Shown here: positions 1 to 13,200 of the stretch, in pieces
Layout: each line of letters opens with the position of its first letter
Position numbering within the stretch: the stretch's first letter is position 1
Source of the DNA: Phoronis ovalis
Lineage: Eukaryota > Phoronida > Phoronidae
Length of the DNA stretch: 21,755 nt
Direction: 5' to 3'
NCBI GenBank assembly: GCA_028565635.1
Contig: JAOXYB010096604.1
Span: 1-21,755 of the forward strand
Notes under the pieces: generated by a model
What the model saw: the letters and a program-made list of their open reading frames with translations, nothing else
Told to the model about the DNA's origin: nothing
Databases searched by the model: none
Translations under genes and position numbers: made by a program

Positions 1-1180
1 TACTCTGTACTGAATATGGAGCTGATCGGCTAAAAAATGACGCAGTTACTGTGAGACAAAGTGTTGCGCGCGGTAAACAATGTCGAAGATTCGTACCAGC
101 ATTTGACATACTTGTCAAGGCCATTTTAAAATATCATCTAGTAGCCTATTACTAACAGCAACCTATGGCTTTCCTAGAACCACTTTTGAAAAATGATTAG
201 TTGAATATATGCTCAAATTTTAGAATCCTCAAGAGGTTTTTGGAGGTGTTTATCTCACCACTAAAAAAAGAAGTGTGCCAGATTTTTTGCTTTGTAATTA
301 AGCTGCATTGATTAATGTTATATCATTCTTGAAAACTGCCAAGTAACATTATTCATAACCTTCCTTATGTTTAGATATAATGCTATAAATTATCTTTTAT
401 TTCAGCCTCTAAAATATGTTTTTCTGTACTGAAGTTAGTAATTATCTCCCCTGGATCAGGAAAATCATTTTGATCAGGAAATTTTATTATTTTTTTCAAT
501 GTTGGATCACATAATAACGTCATGCAAAAAATAAAGAAAATCGGTTGAGCGACATGGATTTTTTTTTTCCAAAATCACCTTATAATTATAAAGAACTGAT
601 CTTAATTAAATAATGGAAGTAACGTAGTGCACATATATTAGGAAAAGGCACTTTATTTGTCAAATCAAAAACGGTTTAACCGTTAGATTTTATGAATGAT
701 GTCCACAGAGTTAGTTCAGAATTACTTTGAACTTTTATTAATTATAAAATACTTTACAACCGAACATTGTATATTTAGATTTATTGTTAACAATGTATAA
801 TGTACACTTTAGGGTGGCCTATATAATAAATAATATGCAATTTTTCTCATCATTCTGAGAATATAATTACAAAGGTGTGTACAACACTTGTTTTTTCTTC
901 ATAATGTAAGGGTAACTTAACTAGAAAATATTTGAAGATGTGGATTACATGAAAATAAATAAAGAAATATAAATATTTGTTATACTAATAAATGTCTAAG
1001 TTACATTAATTTAGTACAGATCTCTTTGGTAATTGTCATATTTTCTAATTTTGATTATTTTCTACTGTTTTAAGCAGTTAATAATATTGCAGTACAAAAA
1101 TGTGTTGACTATCACAAAACGAATGTCTTCATCAAACTTCAAAGTGTCAGGAGTGTAAAATACATTAAAACTTCTCATCT
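1..1180. other. 3' UTR and downstream AT-rich DNA, no gene seen
   Basis: Positions from 1180 down to roughly 750 are the likely 3' untranslated region of the minus-strand gene. The rest is AT-rich with homopolymer runs (a nine-T run around 559-567) and no open frame with coding character. Positions 1-110 are somewhat richer in GC (TTGCGCGCGG near 65), but no exon could be supported. Confidence 0.5.
780..785 (-). promoter_or_regulatory. Candidate poly(A) signal AATAAA
   Basis: On the minus strand AATAAA occurs about 395 nt after the ALMS1-like stop codon, the first exact hexamer downstream of it. A second AATAAA lies at 734-739. The region is very AT-rich, so chance occurrence is likely and the true 3' end is not fixed. 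Confidence 0.3.
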
Positions 1181-1213
1181 TCATGCCTTACCCAGGACTT
1201 TGTTAAGAACTTT
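1181..1213 (-). CDS. ALMS1: ALMS1-like terminal exon 23 (residues 2782-2791 plus stop)
   Basis: A 33-nt coding end found by looking for the missing family C-terminus. After acceptor TTTCATTTGTAG the phase-0 reading is KVLNKVLGKA then TGA (1183-1181). Joined to exon 22 it gives RLRAQMFKY-KVLNKVLGKA, which parallels the vertebrate ALMS1 ending as I remember it (RLRAQ, two to three basic residues, V, N, two hydrophobics, then LG plus a basic residue). The last intron, 3,590 bp, contains the CR1 insertion. The invertebrate end is a few residues shorter. Confidence 0.75.
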   Translation of the reverse strand, partial: KVLNKVLGKA

Positions 1214-4200
1214 CTACAAATGAAATTTTAAAAGTTAGACAGTTTTTAAAACAACCATATGCCAAAACCAGAAACCAAGGCTTACAGTTAAAAAAAAATT
1301 AAAATTGAAAACTTTCGGCATCGGATGCAAATGCCTGGACCACAAGTCATGTGCTTTAAACAGATTGCTGTACATAGACGCGAGATTATATCCAATGTCT
1401 CTGCAAAGGCTCAGCTTCTGGTACAGATAAACATGCCAATCTTGATCTTTTTGGACAAACATCTTATTCTTGATAGAGAATTGGAAGCTCTCGGATATAG
1501 CTAAATAATAGAGCGCTTCAGATTTCTAGATATATGCGATGAGCAATGTGTGTATATGTCATGAGTGTTTAAGTGCAAAGTAAAAATAACGCTCAAAAGT
1601 TCCGTATAATTACGGATTTCTATTGTATTTTTCTTTTATTCTTGCTTCAATTTACGGAACAGAAGCACATGCTCTGCTTGTTCACTGTACTCATCGTTCA
1701 TACTTCAAAATCTTAAGTTAATTTTCTCATATAAGTTCAGTAAGAGTCAAAAATCTACATGATATGATCAAATGAACAGATGAATAAACTACAGACACAC
1801 CAATCCGGAAAAGAAACCAGAACACTCCTTTGCTCACAATTTTAAAATTAAAAATTGTGTCATGTTAAGAAATCATAGGCTGATAGGAAGGGAGGAGGAG
1901 TACTTTTATGTACATGAGAGAATTATAGTCAGTAAAGCAAGAGAGGACTTAAATACCAGTGATCCAGCAGAGAGTGTATGGTGCCAAATTATTGACTCTG
2001 ATCAAAACAAAATATTAATTGGAGTGTTACAGGAGCCCAAGCTCAATAGTTGATAGTGATAAGGTGTTGTGTGATCGTATTGCATCTACAAGTGAAAATA
2101 ACCATGTAATAATTATGGGTGACTTTAACAACTTAATTGATCGGAATCATATGACATGTAATACTGAAGACGAACATTTTATGGAACTTATAGAAGACTG
2201 TTATTTATTTCAACATGTAGTAGAGCCCACACGAGGTAACAATGTACTAGATTTAGTTTTCAGTACTGAGGAAAATATGATAGACAAAGTAACTGTTAGG
2301 GAAACATTAGCCCCGGACAACAGTGAAACTGGTAAACCAAGTGACTACAAAATTGTGACATTTGATTTGATAATGAAAGTGAATGTGCTAATAAATAATC
2401 GTAAAATGTTAGATTATAACCGAGGAGACTTTCGTAAAATGAGAAAGATGTTACTAGACTTTCAGTGGAATGTTTTATTGAAATCCGTGACACAGAGGAA
2501 TGTTGGGAACTATTTATAGAAATGTACTCCAAATTAGTTAATGAATGTATACCAATGAAGAGTGTTGCTGCTAAGAAAAAACCCTTATGGAAGGACCACA
2601 ATGCATTCTGGATAGTGAGGAGAAGTCATAAGGCATTTTTGAAATATTCAAAGTCAGGAGAATATGGAGACTATTTGAAATTGAAGGAAGCTCAAATGAA
2701 CACTGCAAAAGAGGTCAGGAAATGTAAGAGAAAATATGAAAAAAGACTAGCAGACAATGCAAAAAAGGATCCAAAAAGATTCTACGCATATGTTAGAAGT
2801 AAATAGAAAACCAAGGATAGAGTAGGACTTCTAACTGATGAAAATGACATTGCTATTACCGATGATAAATGAGAAACTAAATGTCTATTTCTCTAGTGTG
2901 TTTACGAGAGAATCCCTTATAAACCTACCCATACCTAAGAAAAAGCTGGATAATCTGGATGATCACTTGAGGAACATAAACATAAGTTCTGAAATGATTC
3001 TGAAGAAACTGAACAAATTACAAGAGGGGAAGACATGTGGTCCCGACTCAGTCCATCCTAGAGTTGTAAAGGAAATGAAAGATCTGCTCTGTATACCATT
3101 AATAATAATCTACAACAAGTCACTAAAATCAGGAGTAGTTCCGTCAGATTGGAAAGATGTAAATGTGACACCACTGTTCAAGAAAGGACCTAGGAACTTA
3201 GCAGCAAATTATCGCCCTGTCAGCCTTGCATCAATTGTGTGCAAAGTCATGGAATCAATTATGAGGGACAAAAATTGTCGACCATTTGAAGTATAATAAT
3301 CTACTGTCAGAGACACAACATGGATTTACATCTGGGAAGTCAACAGTGACAAACTTGATAGAATTTTTGGATGAGGTCACAAACCTTGTAGATGAGGGAC
3401 ACCCGGTCAACATTGTGTACCTTGATTTTGCCAAAGCATTTGATAAAGTACCGCATGCAAGAATTACTGATAAGATTCACGCACATGGAATCTCTGGACA
3501 GTTTCTTCAGTGGATCAAGAGTTGGTTAAAAGTTAGAAGGCAACGTGTAGTGGTCAATGGCAGTAAATCTGAGTGGTTGAAAGTAACTAGTGGAGTGCCC
3601 CAGTGCTTTTCTTAATTTTTATAAAAATATATAGATAATGAGATAGTGAGTGTGTTGGGGAAGTTTGCAGATGATACTAAACTATGTAGGGATGTAAGCA
3701 CGGGTCCCTAGATTGGCAAATTCTGTTTAATTTGTCAAAATGCAAAGTAATCAATGTAGGCAACAAAAATCAAGAATTTCAATATAATATGGGTGGCACC
3801 ATGTTAGAATGCGTAAAAGAAGAGAAAGACTTTGGAGTAATCATACATAAATCACTGATATCAAGTCGACATTGTGAAGAGGCAGCAAAGAAAGCTAATA
3901 GAATCCTTGGTATGATTAAAAGAAGTTTTGAATACAGAAGCAAGGATGTGATTTTGAAACTGCATAAACATTTAGTCCGGCCCCATTTAGAATACGCGGC
4001 GCAGTTTTGAAATCCCCAGCTCAGAAAAGATATTAACATACTGGAGAGAGAGTACAGAGAAGAGCTATTAAAATGATACCAGAAATCAGAAATAAAACTT
4101 GTGAAGAAAGATTGTCAACTCTTTGCTTCACTACATTAGAAACTCGCAGGATAAGTGGAGACTTGATTGAAACATTCAAAATGATTAAGGTTCACAGGCT

Positions 4201-7200
4201 TTTCAACATAATCGGTTCTGGTACAACAAGAGGTCACACATATAAGATATATAAACCAAGTGTTTGCCTGGACTGTCGTAAATACTTCTTTACTCACAGA
4301 GTTTTTGCCTTGTGGAATGAATTACCCCAGTCTGCGGTAGATGCGGAGTCAGTAAATAGTTTTAAAGGTCACGTTGACAATTATATGTATAATAGGGGTT
4401 TTATGTAGTCCTAATGGATTTCCAACCCCCAGAAGTTTCTGCTACCAGCAAATATGACATGAATAGATGAATCATTAAGAAGATGGTGGCGGTTACAGTG
4501 AGTTACAAGGATTCTAACCAGCTCCTCTCCATCCAGTAGCAACATGTAGCAACAATGAAAAACTATCGAAAGCTAGGTATCAGTAGATACCACTAGGCCA
4601 TTGCCTTCTTGCAAAATATATTATGATCTCATATTCTGCAAATGGAATTTGAATGTTAACTATCTAATGGAAATCACAAAGAATTTACGAAAAGTTATCT
4701 TGTGAAACCTAGATAATCAGATAATGCTGTGACAGTCGCCCATTCTCGATTGCTTTACATTGCATACATATTTCCACAGACTTTGATTTATAAATATACT
4801 TACATATTTAAACATTTGAGCCCGCAGCCTGTTTGCTTTATATTCTTGTTGTACTCTTTTACGAGCAATGTCCTGCTTTACTTCCGGAAGGTTGTAATAA
4901 ACCCTATGGAGCAAATGAAAATAACATGTTAATGAAGGCAATGAAATCAATGAATAGACTACTTACAGGCACTAGGTGGCACAATGAAGAACATCAAAAA
5001 ATCAATCCCACAAATCACAGTGATTCGTGAATGATCAGTGCCAACTCCCTTAATTCACATTCTAGTTGTTGCAAGGATTATCCGGTGAGTTAAGCAACTC
5101 TTAAATGATCTTTAAATATTTTTATAACAAAACCAAAATAAAAAGACATACTTTTTACTCCTTTCTCTCATCTCTCGCTTGCTAATGGTTCGACGCCTTG
5201 GTTTGTGCAGGTTTTCTGCAATAAAATTTAATCAAAAAACAGTAAAGTATGTACAAATACACTTCTAAATGCATCTATAATACTGGAGGAGATAGTAGCT
5301 CAACACACATTTCAGCCAAATAATGATAAGTTAAACATGTTATCTTTTTCAAGCTTTTTAACGCAAGTTAACATAACAAACAATACACAATTAAATTTGA
5401 AACTAGCTAACATCAATGGTTTACCAGTCAGCTTACCACTATATGGATGTGCATCTGGATTAGCCATTTTCTTTCGCATATCAGCAAACAATTTTTCTCT
5501 TTCCTCAAGATGCTGCGCCTGAATGTATCGCTCATCCGCAGCAAGTGCAACACGGCGGACACGCTTCTTCGAGCAAGATATGAAATCTTGCTTTGCTAAC
5601 TGAAAGGCTTCCTAAAACAAATTCATCATTCTAAATAAACAAGCATATGATAAAAAACAACGTACAGCTTAAGTGTTCTGTGGACAGTTACATTGAATTT
5701 GTACAAATATGAATGATTTCTTTTTTGAATAACCCTACAACTATAATTAAGACGAGTAAACTAATACGTAACTTGAAGGAATGATGACACAGTTCTCCAT
5801 GCACTCACATGATGCATTCAATAATGTGGCATGCTGGGAACATTTGTGTTAGAACCAGGGGCCGCATTAAGTGCAGGTATATGGTCTCTTTACAAGCACA
5901 GATGGCCGAGCTGATTTAAAAGTAGGATAACTAGGTCCATACAACAATGAAATGTTCCCACTACCTGTAAACTCAGTTTCTCTAAAGGTTTTGGCACATT
6001 ATCATTTCCATAGGAACTACGTAGGTTGCATTTGCTGAGTACTATCAAGGGTTTGTCCTTGCCCTCTAATGGCAGTGGCGCAACATTTTCCTTTGTTAAC
6101 CATCGAGGATTATGTTTTTTCGTAGCTGGCCATGATTCATGTCTTATAGCATTAGTTTGTCGTTCTTTTAATGGTTGTCTCCATGGTTTAACTTCATTCA
6201 TTGGGACGTACCAAGCCTGACCTCCTGTAAGAGACACTTACCTTGTACTACTGCATTTATATCCACCACAACAAGTGTTCGTGTATGAATATGGTATTTG
6301 TGTTAATACTAAATATGTTTGTTAAACAAATTTAGCAATAAGCAAATGACACCCTTGAAATAAGATATTCAATTTAAGGTATGTTAAAAAAACTTTTCAC
6401 CTCAAGTTTAAAATCATGAACCACTGCACTCCTTCATGTACATTACCTTTAGTATTACCCCACTGAGTGTCAGATCTTAATACTATAACAATATTTTATA
6501 TTTTTGTTTCTTAGTAATATTATGTGATCATTAAAGCAAAACGTGTGCAGTTTGTATTACAGCAAAAACCTAAAATACAAAGGTCAAGCAGAGGACTTAG
6601 CAATTTCAAAAGAAACAGTGAACATGAGAAGTGTCAATTCCACACTCGATTATCTCTAGCTACATAGAAAACATACCGCGATAAACCAAGTTAATAATGA
6701 GACAGACATTATAACTTCTATTGAAAAACTGCACATTCTTATATACTTCTAGTAATCAGCTTAAACTGAGTGATTGTACAGATTAACTGATACCTTTTAC
6801 CTGTACTTATATTTGTTAGCTAAGAATTTGCACAGTAAAATGAAAATCAGTGTGATGTATGACTAGTGGTAGACTACCTGGACTAGGACGTGACTGTGGC
6901 TTCACATCATACTTTCTCTCTGGACTCCTATTATGCAAGCTCTCAGGTATAAGAGATTCTGGTTGAAACATGGCAGAAACACCATAATCTCTATTTTTAT
7001 TTTTTTCTGCAGATGACACAGGGATAGAAACAAATCCTCTGTTATTGTTCAGTGGAACTGAATTACTACCCAGCCTCGGAGTAGTCTGCACAGCTTCTGA
7101 AACCATCATCACCTGTTACATAAAAAATGATAAAAATGTAAAATATATTCCCATAACTGTGACCACATGGATTTTTTCATATGTATTTTAATAATTGAAT

Positions 7201-10200
7201 TCATTAGTTCTTAGTCAAGTGACTACAAGACTACTTTCCTTTCTGCTAAATACTACTAACAGGCCTTTTGTGTGCTTTGTAAGACAGTCGGCTATGTACT
7301 AAACAGGCAATCAACATTTTTATTTGTCTTGTATGGTATAAGGTCACAATTATTTTATAGCAAGATGGTACAGTATTGAGCTACATGTCATCACATTCGG
7401 TGTAGTTCTAAAAGTCTCTCATTGATGCAATGATTCAATTTTTATACTTCCAGTAGTTTTTTTTCTAAATTTAACAGCAATTTCTACAATGTTAAAAATA
7501 ATTCGAAACAGGCATCTTAAAAAGTGGTAATTCATTTATCATGATTAACTGATTTTTATTGCTATGAGTTTTAAATACTAAAGGTAAAAAAGTGAACCTG
7601 TATGGTATACTGTGCAAAACATAGTTACCTTGCGTGACTTAGTAGAACGTTGCTCTGCTGGACTAATTAGCAGTGGAGACGGGTACATAATCGCTACATC
7701 TCGTGTATGAGAATTCGACTTCCGACTTGGAGATTTTGCTGCTTTACTTGAAGCCCTAGTCTTATGTGTTGGCTTCTTGAATTCAATGTATGCTGAATCT
7801 TTTTTATATATTTCCTTTACAAGCTTCTCATGTTTTGATTTAGTTGATTTCTCGTGTTTTGATTTGTCAGTTTTACAACATGCACATATGCTAGCATCAG
7901 TCATGTCGGATGAAGCAGAATCATGATTTGTCAAAATTACTTGACTGTCAGCCTTTTTGGTGTTATTAACCTTTGATTTTGAATATTTTTTACCAGTTTT
8001 TTCTTCTTTTGTTTCAACAATGGTACTTTGATCACTTATGCTGACCTCGGGTACCGGGGTCAAAGTTGAGGTCATAATGTGATGAGAAGAGTCATAATCG
8101 GTAAGTGTAAGAGTTGTGTCATCAGATGTCGTTACCGTTGATGTTGTTGAAATGCTAGACAGACTATTATCACCATCTTGCTTTTTTGATGATAGTAACT
8201 TTTCCAGGTTTTTAATCTTTTCCTGTTTTCTTAGCTGTTTCATTTTCAATTTGTTGTGTCCTTGTTTTTGCTTCTGTATAAGGCGTTGAAGCTTAGCATA
8301 TTTCGGGTCTCTGTGCTTACGTGGGTCAAACACACGATATAGTTTCTCTGATTCAAGACTCATATCAGACAGACTTGAGCTTAATGAATCCACACTTGTG
8401 TCCTCAGCTGGCACTGCACTTTTATGTTTAAACATGGACACTAGTTTACCTTTATCTAATCGATCGATTGGCGTAGATTCAAATGTTGCCGTTGAGGAAA
8501 TGTCATCATCTCCATGCATATGATTAAATTTTTTACCTTCTTTAATAATCTGACGAGCTTGTCTCTCAATTTCATTGTCTCTGTCAACTTCTACAAATTT
8601 GGATTGCTTCTTGTCACTACTTAGTTTTAGCTCAGTTTCAACAGACTTCTGTAACTGATCACTAAATCTAACTTTAGCTCGCTGTTCTTTCCTAAAAAAG
8701 TAATGTACAATATTGCTTTATTTAAGAAATTTTTGGGAGTTAGTATTTACTTTTACTGCATTCTTGAGCAATGATGAGCAAGCCTGCCAGTTATACACTG
8801 TATTGTCCGTGCAGCAGCTCAACTTGTTGATCACTGATTTGTGCAAGTCAGTATTTTTAGATGTCAAAAGCTGTAAAAATTGATAAGGTGAATGAACTCA
8901 AACAGACCATTTGCATGCACTAGACAGCATGATGAGTGGTCACAAACTGAACCCATAATTCCGTACTTTATGATTAAATCATAAGAGCATGATGTCAATT
9001 ACATGTTTGTTAATTCACTATATCTAGAGTTCACTGGTGGCACCATTAATAGCATGAAAACAGTCTATTGAGGTAATACAGTGCATTTAAAGCACTCCAC
9101 AGTGAGTGGCTGCAATATCAAGATCAAACTTGCAATTATAAACATTACTGATAATACTTACCTTCTCTTAGCCTTTTCTCGCTCCATTTCATTGATCAAC
9201 ATCACTTCCTCTGCTGCTCGCAACCTGTCTTGTCGGTCTTGACTAAATTTTTGTACAAAATAATGAACTGGATTTTCCATTAATTTCCTAAAGTTTTCTA
9301 CCCTTTTGCCATCTGTAGCCGCTGATTTTGATCGAGATGCCATCATTTCATTAAATCGGTCCCACATCTGGTTAAGGTCAGATGGAACAGAGCTAACATC
9401 TGATTCATTCTGGATTGTTTCACGTAAAAGATCAAAGGCATGTTTTCGCTCAATGGGTTCAGCACGGTGCAAACTGTTTCAAGCAAAAAATTGCAGACAT
9501 AAAACAAATTTATTTCCTATTGTGAGTGTTACCTAAAATATGAGCTGGCATCAGTAAATAAATAAAATGTAATATTTGATTATCAGTTAGGTAAGATCCA
9601 GTTGTATTTTTGCTGATATGCCCATTAGCCCAAACTACAGCAGAATAAGATCTCTTAGTAGCAAGGGTGAAATACCTAACAAGTTGAACATAGCATTCAG
9701 AAAAAAAAGCTTAACTACCAGTATATATTTTTGCCGGTGCTGATAAATGGAATAACACATACCGGACAGGAGAGCGAGAACCCAGAAACCTTGGTGGTGA
9801 TCTGTAAGGCGATGATCTTGACCCAGTCCTCGAACTTGTAGCCCTTGGTGATAACTGCGGGGAACGATGTGTTCGAGTAAGTGGTGACCTTCTCTGGCGA
9901 TTGGGCAAAGTAGATGCCGATAGTGGAAATTCTTCTACACAATCAATCTACAAGATGTTTTGTTGAAAATTCATCACTTTCTGTGTATACACATGAAGCA
10001 CAAAGTTAAGAAATTAATTCTGCCTTATTAACAGAAAGAAAGGTGTTCTAAACGCAATTGGTAGTAAAACACTGTGTTGTAAATTTAATTCACCCTGATC
10101 AGAAATATAGTAAGGTATCGAAAAAGTTGACATTTTTGTGATATTTCGAGTTTAATGTTGAAATAAAAAAGATTCAAAATATCCCTAGGAGTAATTATAA

Positions 10201-13200
10201 TTTCAATCTGTGTGTTATTGTTCGATGACATGGAATTTCGAATTAATTCAAATTGTTATAAATCATGTAATCACGGAAAGTGTGAGTTTTGGTAGGAACC
10301 TTATGAAGTCAAAATATCGGAAAAGTTAGCACTTTTTGCATTTTGTTTTTACAAGTTGCAAAGGCTACTAGCTCTCGTGCATTCAATAAAATACCGCATG
10401 TTAATCAATATATCTATGATGTGCCCTATGCGTTTCATATCTACCATAACATAAGCAATAAAGTTTTAAGCTTCAGATGTCAACTTTTTCGATTCCTGAC
10501 TGTAATGTTTCAAGAAATTGAACAGGTTTATGTGCATTTTGTTGAATACTAAAAGTGAATACTACTTAGTACTATTCTACTTTTTTCATCTAAACTAAAG
10601 ACAATAGGAATATAACATGATGTAAATGCTACACTTCTATACCTGATCCGGTATCAAAGGTGTGAATGTCTCAGATCTACCACTCTTTAAACTTGAAGGG
10701 TACTCAATGAATGACTTAGCCGGTCGTCCATGTAGCTCACCCGTAAAGGAATCTGACTTCAATGAATGTCTGGAGCACTCTGCATTAGATGGAGCCATTT
10801 TTTGTTGATATTCACCAATCTACAAAAACATTTTTTAAGAAAATTACTCATTTGAAAGTCAACACTGATACATGCTAAACAGAAGAAGCACAGAGATAAC
10901 TGAATATCAGGCTGTAATCACAAGTTACTCTAAGAGACACAATAAATATGTTTTTCCTAAAGAAAAGTATTCTGCATGCTACTGTCCAACCAACAAATAT
11001 ATTTTACATTTAACACATCACATTTTCTGACATTATATATGAAGGCTACTGGTGATACAATTTGAATATCAAAACAATGAAAAGTTGACATTTACATCTC
11101 TTAAACTCTGTCTTACTCGTTCTTTGCCTGTTTCTGCTTGTTGTAGGGTTTTCTCGGCTGACTTCTGCACAGAATGTTTTAATGCTAGATCCAATGTCTT
11201 TTCTAAGGATTCCATTTCTTTTCGGATTTCATTCTGAAATGTCAAACTTAGTGAAAATTTAAATGCTTTTAAAACAGCAGATGGGATTGAGACACAGTTG
11301 TTCACAATGAAGCAAGAATCTTTGTCCAAGATTCCTTTAATCTGATTGGGTGAAGTCTGTTCTGACATAACAGGTTCATTTTCACTTATCCCCTATGAAA
11401 GGACTAGCAATATAATTTACACTCCCTTGTCACAATACAACAATGCACACACAAAATCCCATTTAGCACTCCAAACAACAATTGAAATTTTTTTTTAAAA
11501 GTACCTACCTCTTCAATAGTTTTTAGATGTAACCTTGCTGTTGGCGACTTGTCCGGCGACTTTCTTCTGCTGCCATAGATACCAACACTGTGTCGATCAG
11601 GGGATTCTTTTCGAGAACCCAGCAAATGAGGTGGTATGTATGGACCTTGAGCATCGTCAGATTCTGAAAATGTTATACATTTTATCATCAAACGTTTTTA
11701 AGCCAATCCACTTTCAATAAGTTTCGATTAAACAAAAAGCAATTTGTACGTGTCATTGAGAAAATGCCGTCCACGGATTTTTTAATTCAGTGCAGTCAAC
11801 TGAACGTATGTCACACATTTCTCTCCATTAAACCTGCATTTCAAAATAACTACTATTAGTAAGTTACATCACATTGTTACAGCAAGTATTACAGAATAGG
11901 TTGTATAGCAAAAAATCTGGCATTTTAACAAATATGTTATAAAATGTACAGTGAGACTCACATTTTATACCACAAAAAATATTGAAGCAATTTACCTGTG
12001 TGTGTGCTCTCCATGGTAGTCTCGCTGTGTAAGACAGAGATGTTAGACTCGTCCTGATCATGAATGCTACCATCCACATAATATATTTCCGAACTACCAC
12101 GAGGTCTTAAGTCAGAAAACAAACACATAGAATATTCCAAGCAAAATGTTTATTTTTTCTACCATTCATACTTCAGTGCTTAAAGTATTATCATTGATAC
12201 TGTTACAATTCACACCATATTATTTTTTAAATCCAACTTGTTTAAAGACTTTTTTTGTGATTCGGGCTTATCTACCTAGTTGTCATTAGGATCACAATTG
12301 CGACAGGCCAAAGTTAAAAGTTCTTTTAGAGCAATTTTAGAACAGAAACATTGTGATATGGATTTTTGGTTAACTCCTGCTAATGCACAAACATCGCTTT
12401 CAGGAGTTATTAACTTACTTATATGGCCTTACTCCAGACATATCATGAGGTGACCTTGACCTTCGACCTGATAACCTGGACACATGACGAGTGACAGGCA
12501 GACGATTGTAGCTAGCCTCTGAGATTTGAAGCTCACTGTTTCTTGCATCCGTATAGGTTGGTGATACATGTGTATAAGATGCAGACTTAGATGGTATGGC
12601 TGTGTCCGTAGGAGAGGACCTGGGTGGTAGACTTTGGTATGAAGTTGATACTGATGATGGTGGTACTAGAAATAAGTGCACTGATTACAAAATATATAAA
12701 TTTTATAACAGTTATATGACTAGACATTCAATTGTTTACAGAAATAAAAATAAGAAACGCTGAATTAATATGATATAAATAAGAAATTATAGTAAAAAAA
12801 ATAGTACTAACATTAAAATGTGACAAAATGATTTAAGCTACATATCTGCAACTTAAAATGCAAATAAATACACTTTTTTGTAAATAACCCGATCTATTTT
12901 CCTTAATAAGATTCATCTATCATCATGTAATGGCATAAATTTAGCAGGAAATGCTATTTTTTGAGGTGAATAGAAACTGTCAAATTTCAGAATAATTTGA
13001 CACACAACTTGAAAACTCTGCAACTAGAGATGGGGCTTATAACCAGTTCAAGTTTTTTAACTGTTCTTCAAAGTTTAATGTATCACATGTCTTATGAATT
13101 TAATGCTGCTGAACATAATGTAATGAGTAACTTGTCCCACTTACATGGTATTTCAACTCCGGCTCTACTGATTGTTGAATCACTGACAGAGGGGACTGAT

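Larger units (their letters stand above)
1855..4465 (+). mobile_element. Degenerate 5'-truncated CR1-clade LINE in the last intron
   Basis: Plus-strand pieces in three frames encode, in order, the C-terminal two-thirds of an AP-like endonuclease, a linker, a reverse transcriptase and the CR1-type C-terminus ending ELPQSAVDAESVNSFKGH and NRGFM (stop 4406-4408). Frame changes occur near 2025, 2490, 2810-2850, 3290, 3600-3730 and 4010-4070, with internal stops and at least two coding deletions, so it cannot be active. The start is approximate because the first recognisable residues are at about 1862; the 5' end of the element is missing. It is antisense to the host gene. Assignment to CR1 rests on the DFAKAFDKVPH and HLVRPHLEYA words. 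Confidence 0.85.
9948..10642. other. Intron 14, contains the MITE
   Basis: The 695-bp intron is largely occupied by the putative MITE at 10108-10502. The flanks are AT-rich with no further feature. Confidence 0.6.

Noticed and set aside
1235-1462. 75-codon minus-strand open frame just upstream of the terminal exon
   Set aside because: No domain, biased to hydrophobic/aromatic residues as in AT-rich intron DNA, and not in a spliceable position that improves the ALMS motif.
1862-4408. Independent host genes from the several plus-strand open frames
   Set aside because: All are consecutive fragments of one frameshifted CR1 LINE, in the expected domain order.
4621-4635. Alternative terminal exon after acceptor CATTTGCAG, encoding NMRS then stop
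   Set aside because: In phase with exon 22, but the tail does not resemble the ALMS1 ending, unlike KVLNKVLGKA at 1213.
4717-4803. Read-through of exon 22 into 28 further codons
   Set aside because: Preceded by a perfect GTAAGT donor, and the residues do not match the family C-terminus; possible only as a retained-intron isoform.
10343-10552. 69-codon plus-strand open frame
   Set aside because: Lies mostly inside the MITE and runs past its end; no protein family resemblance.
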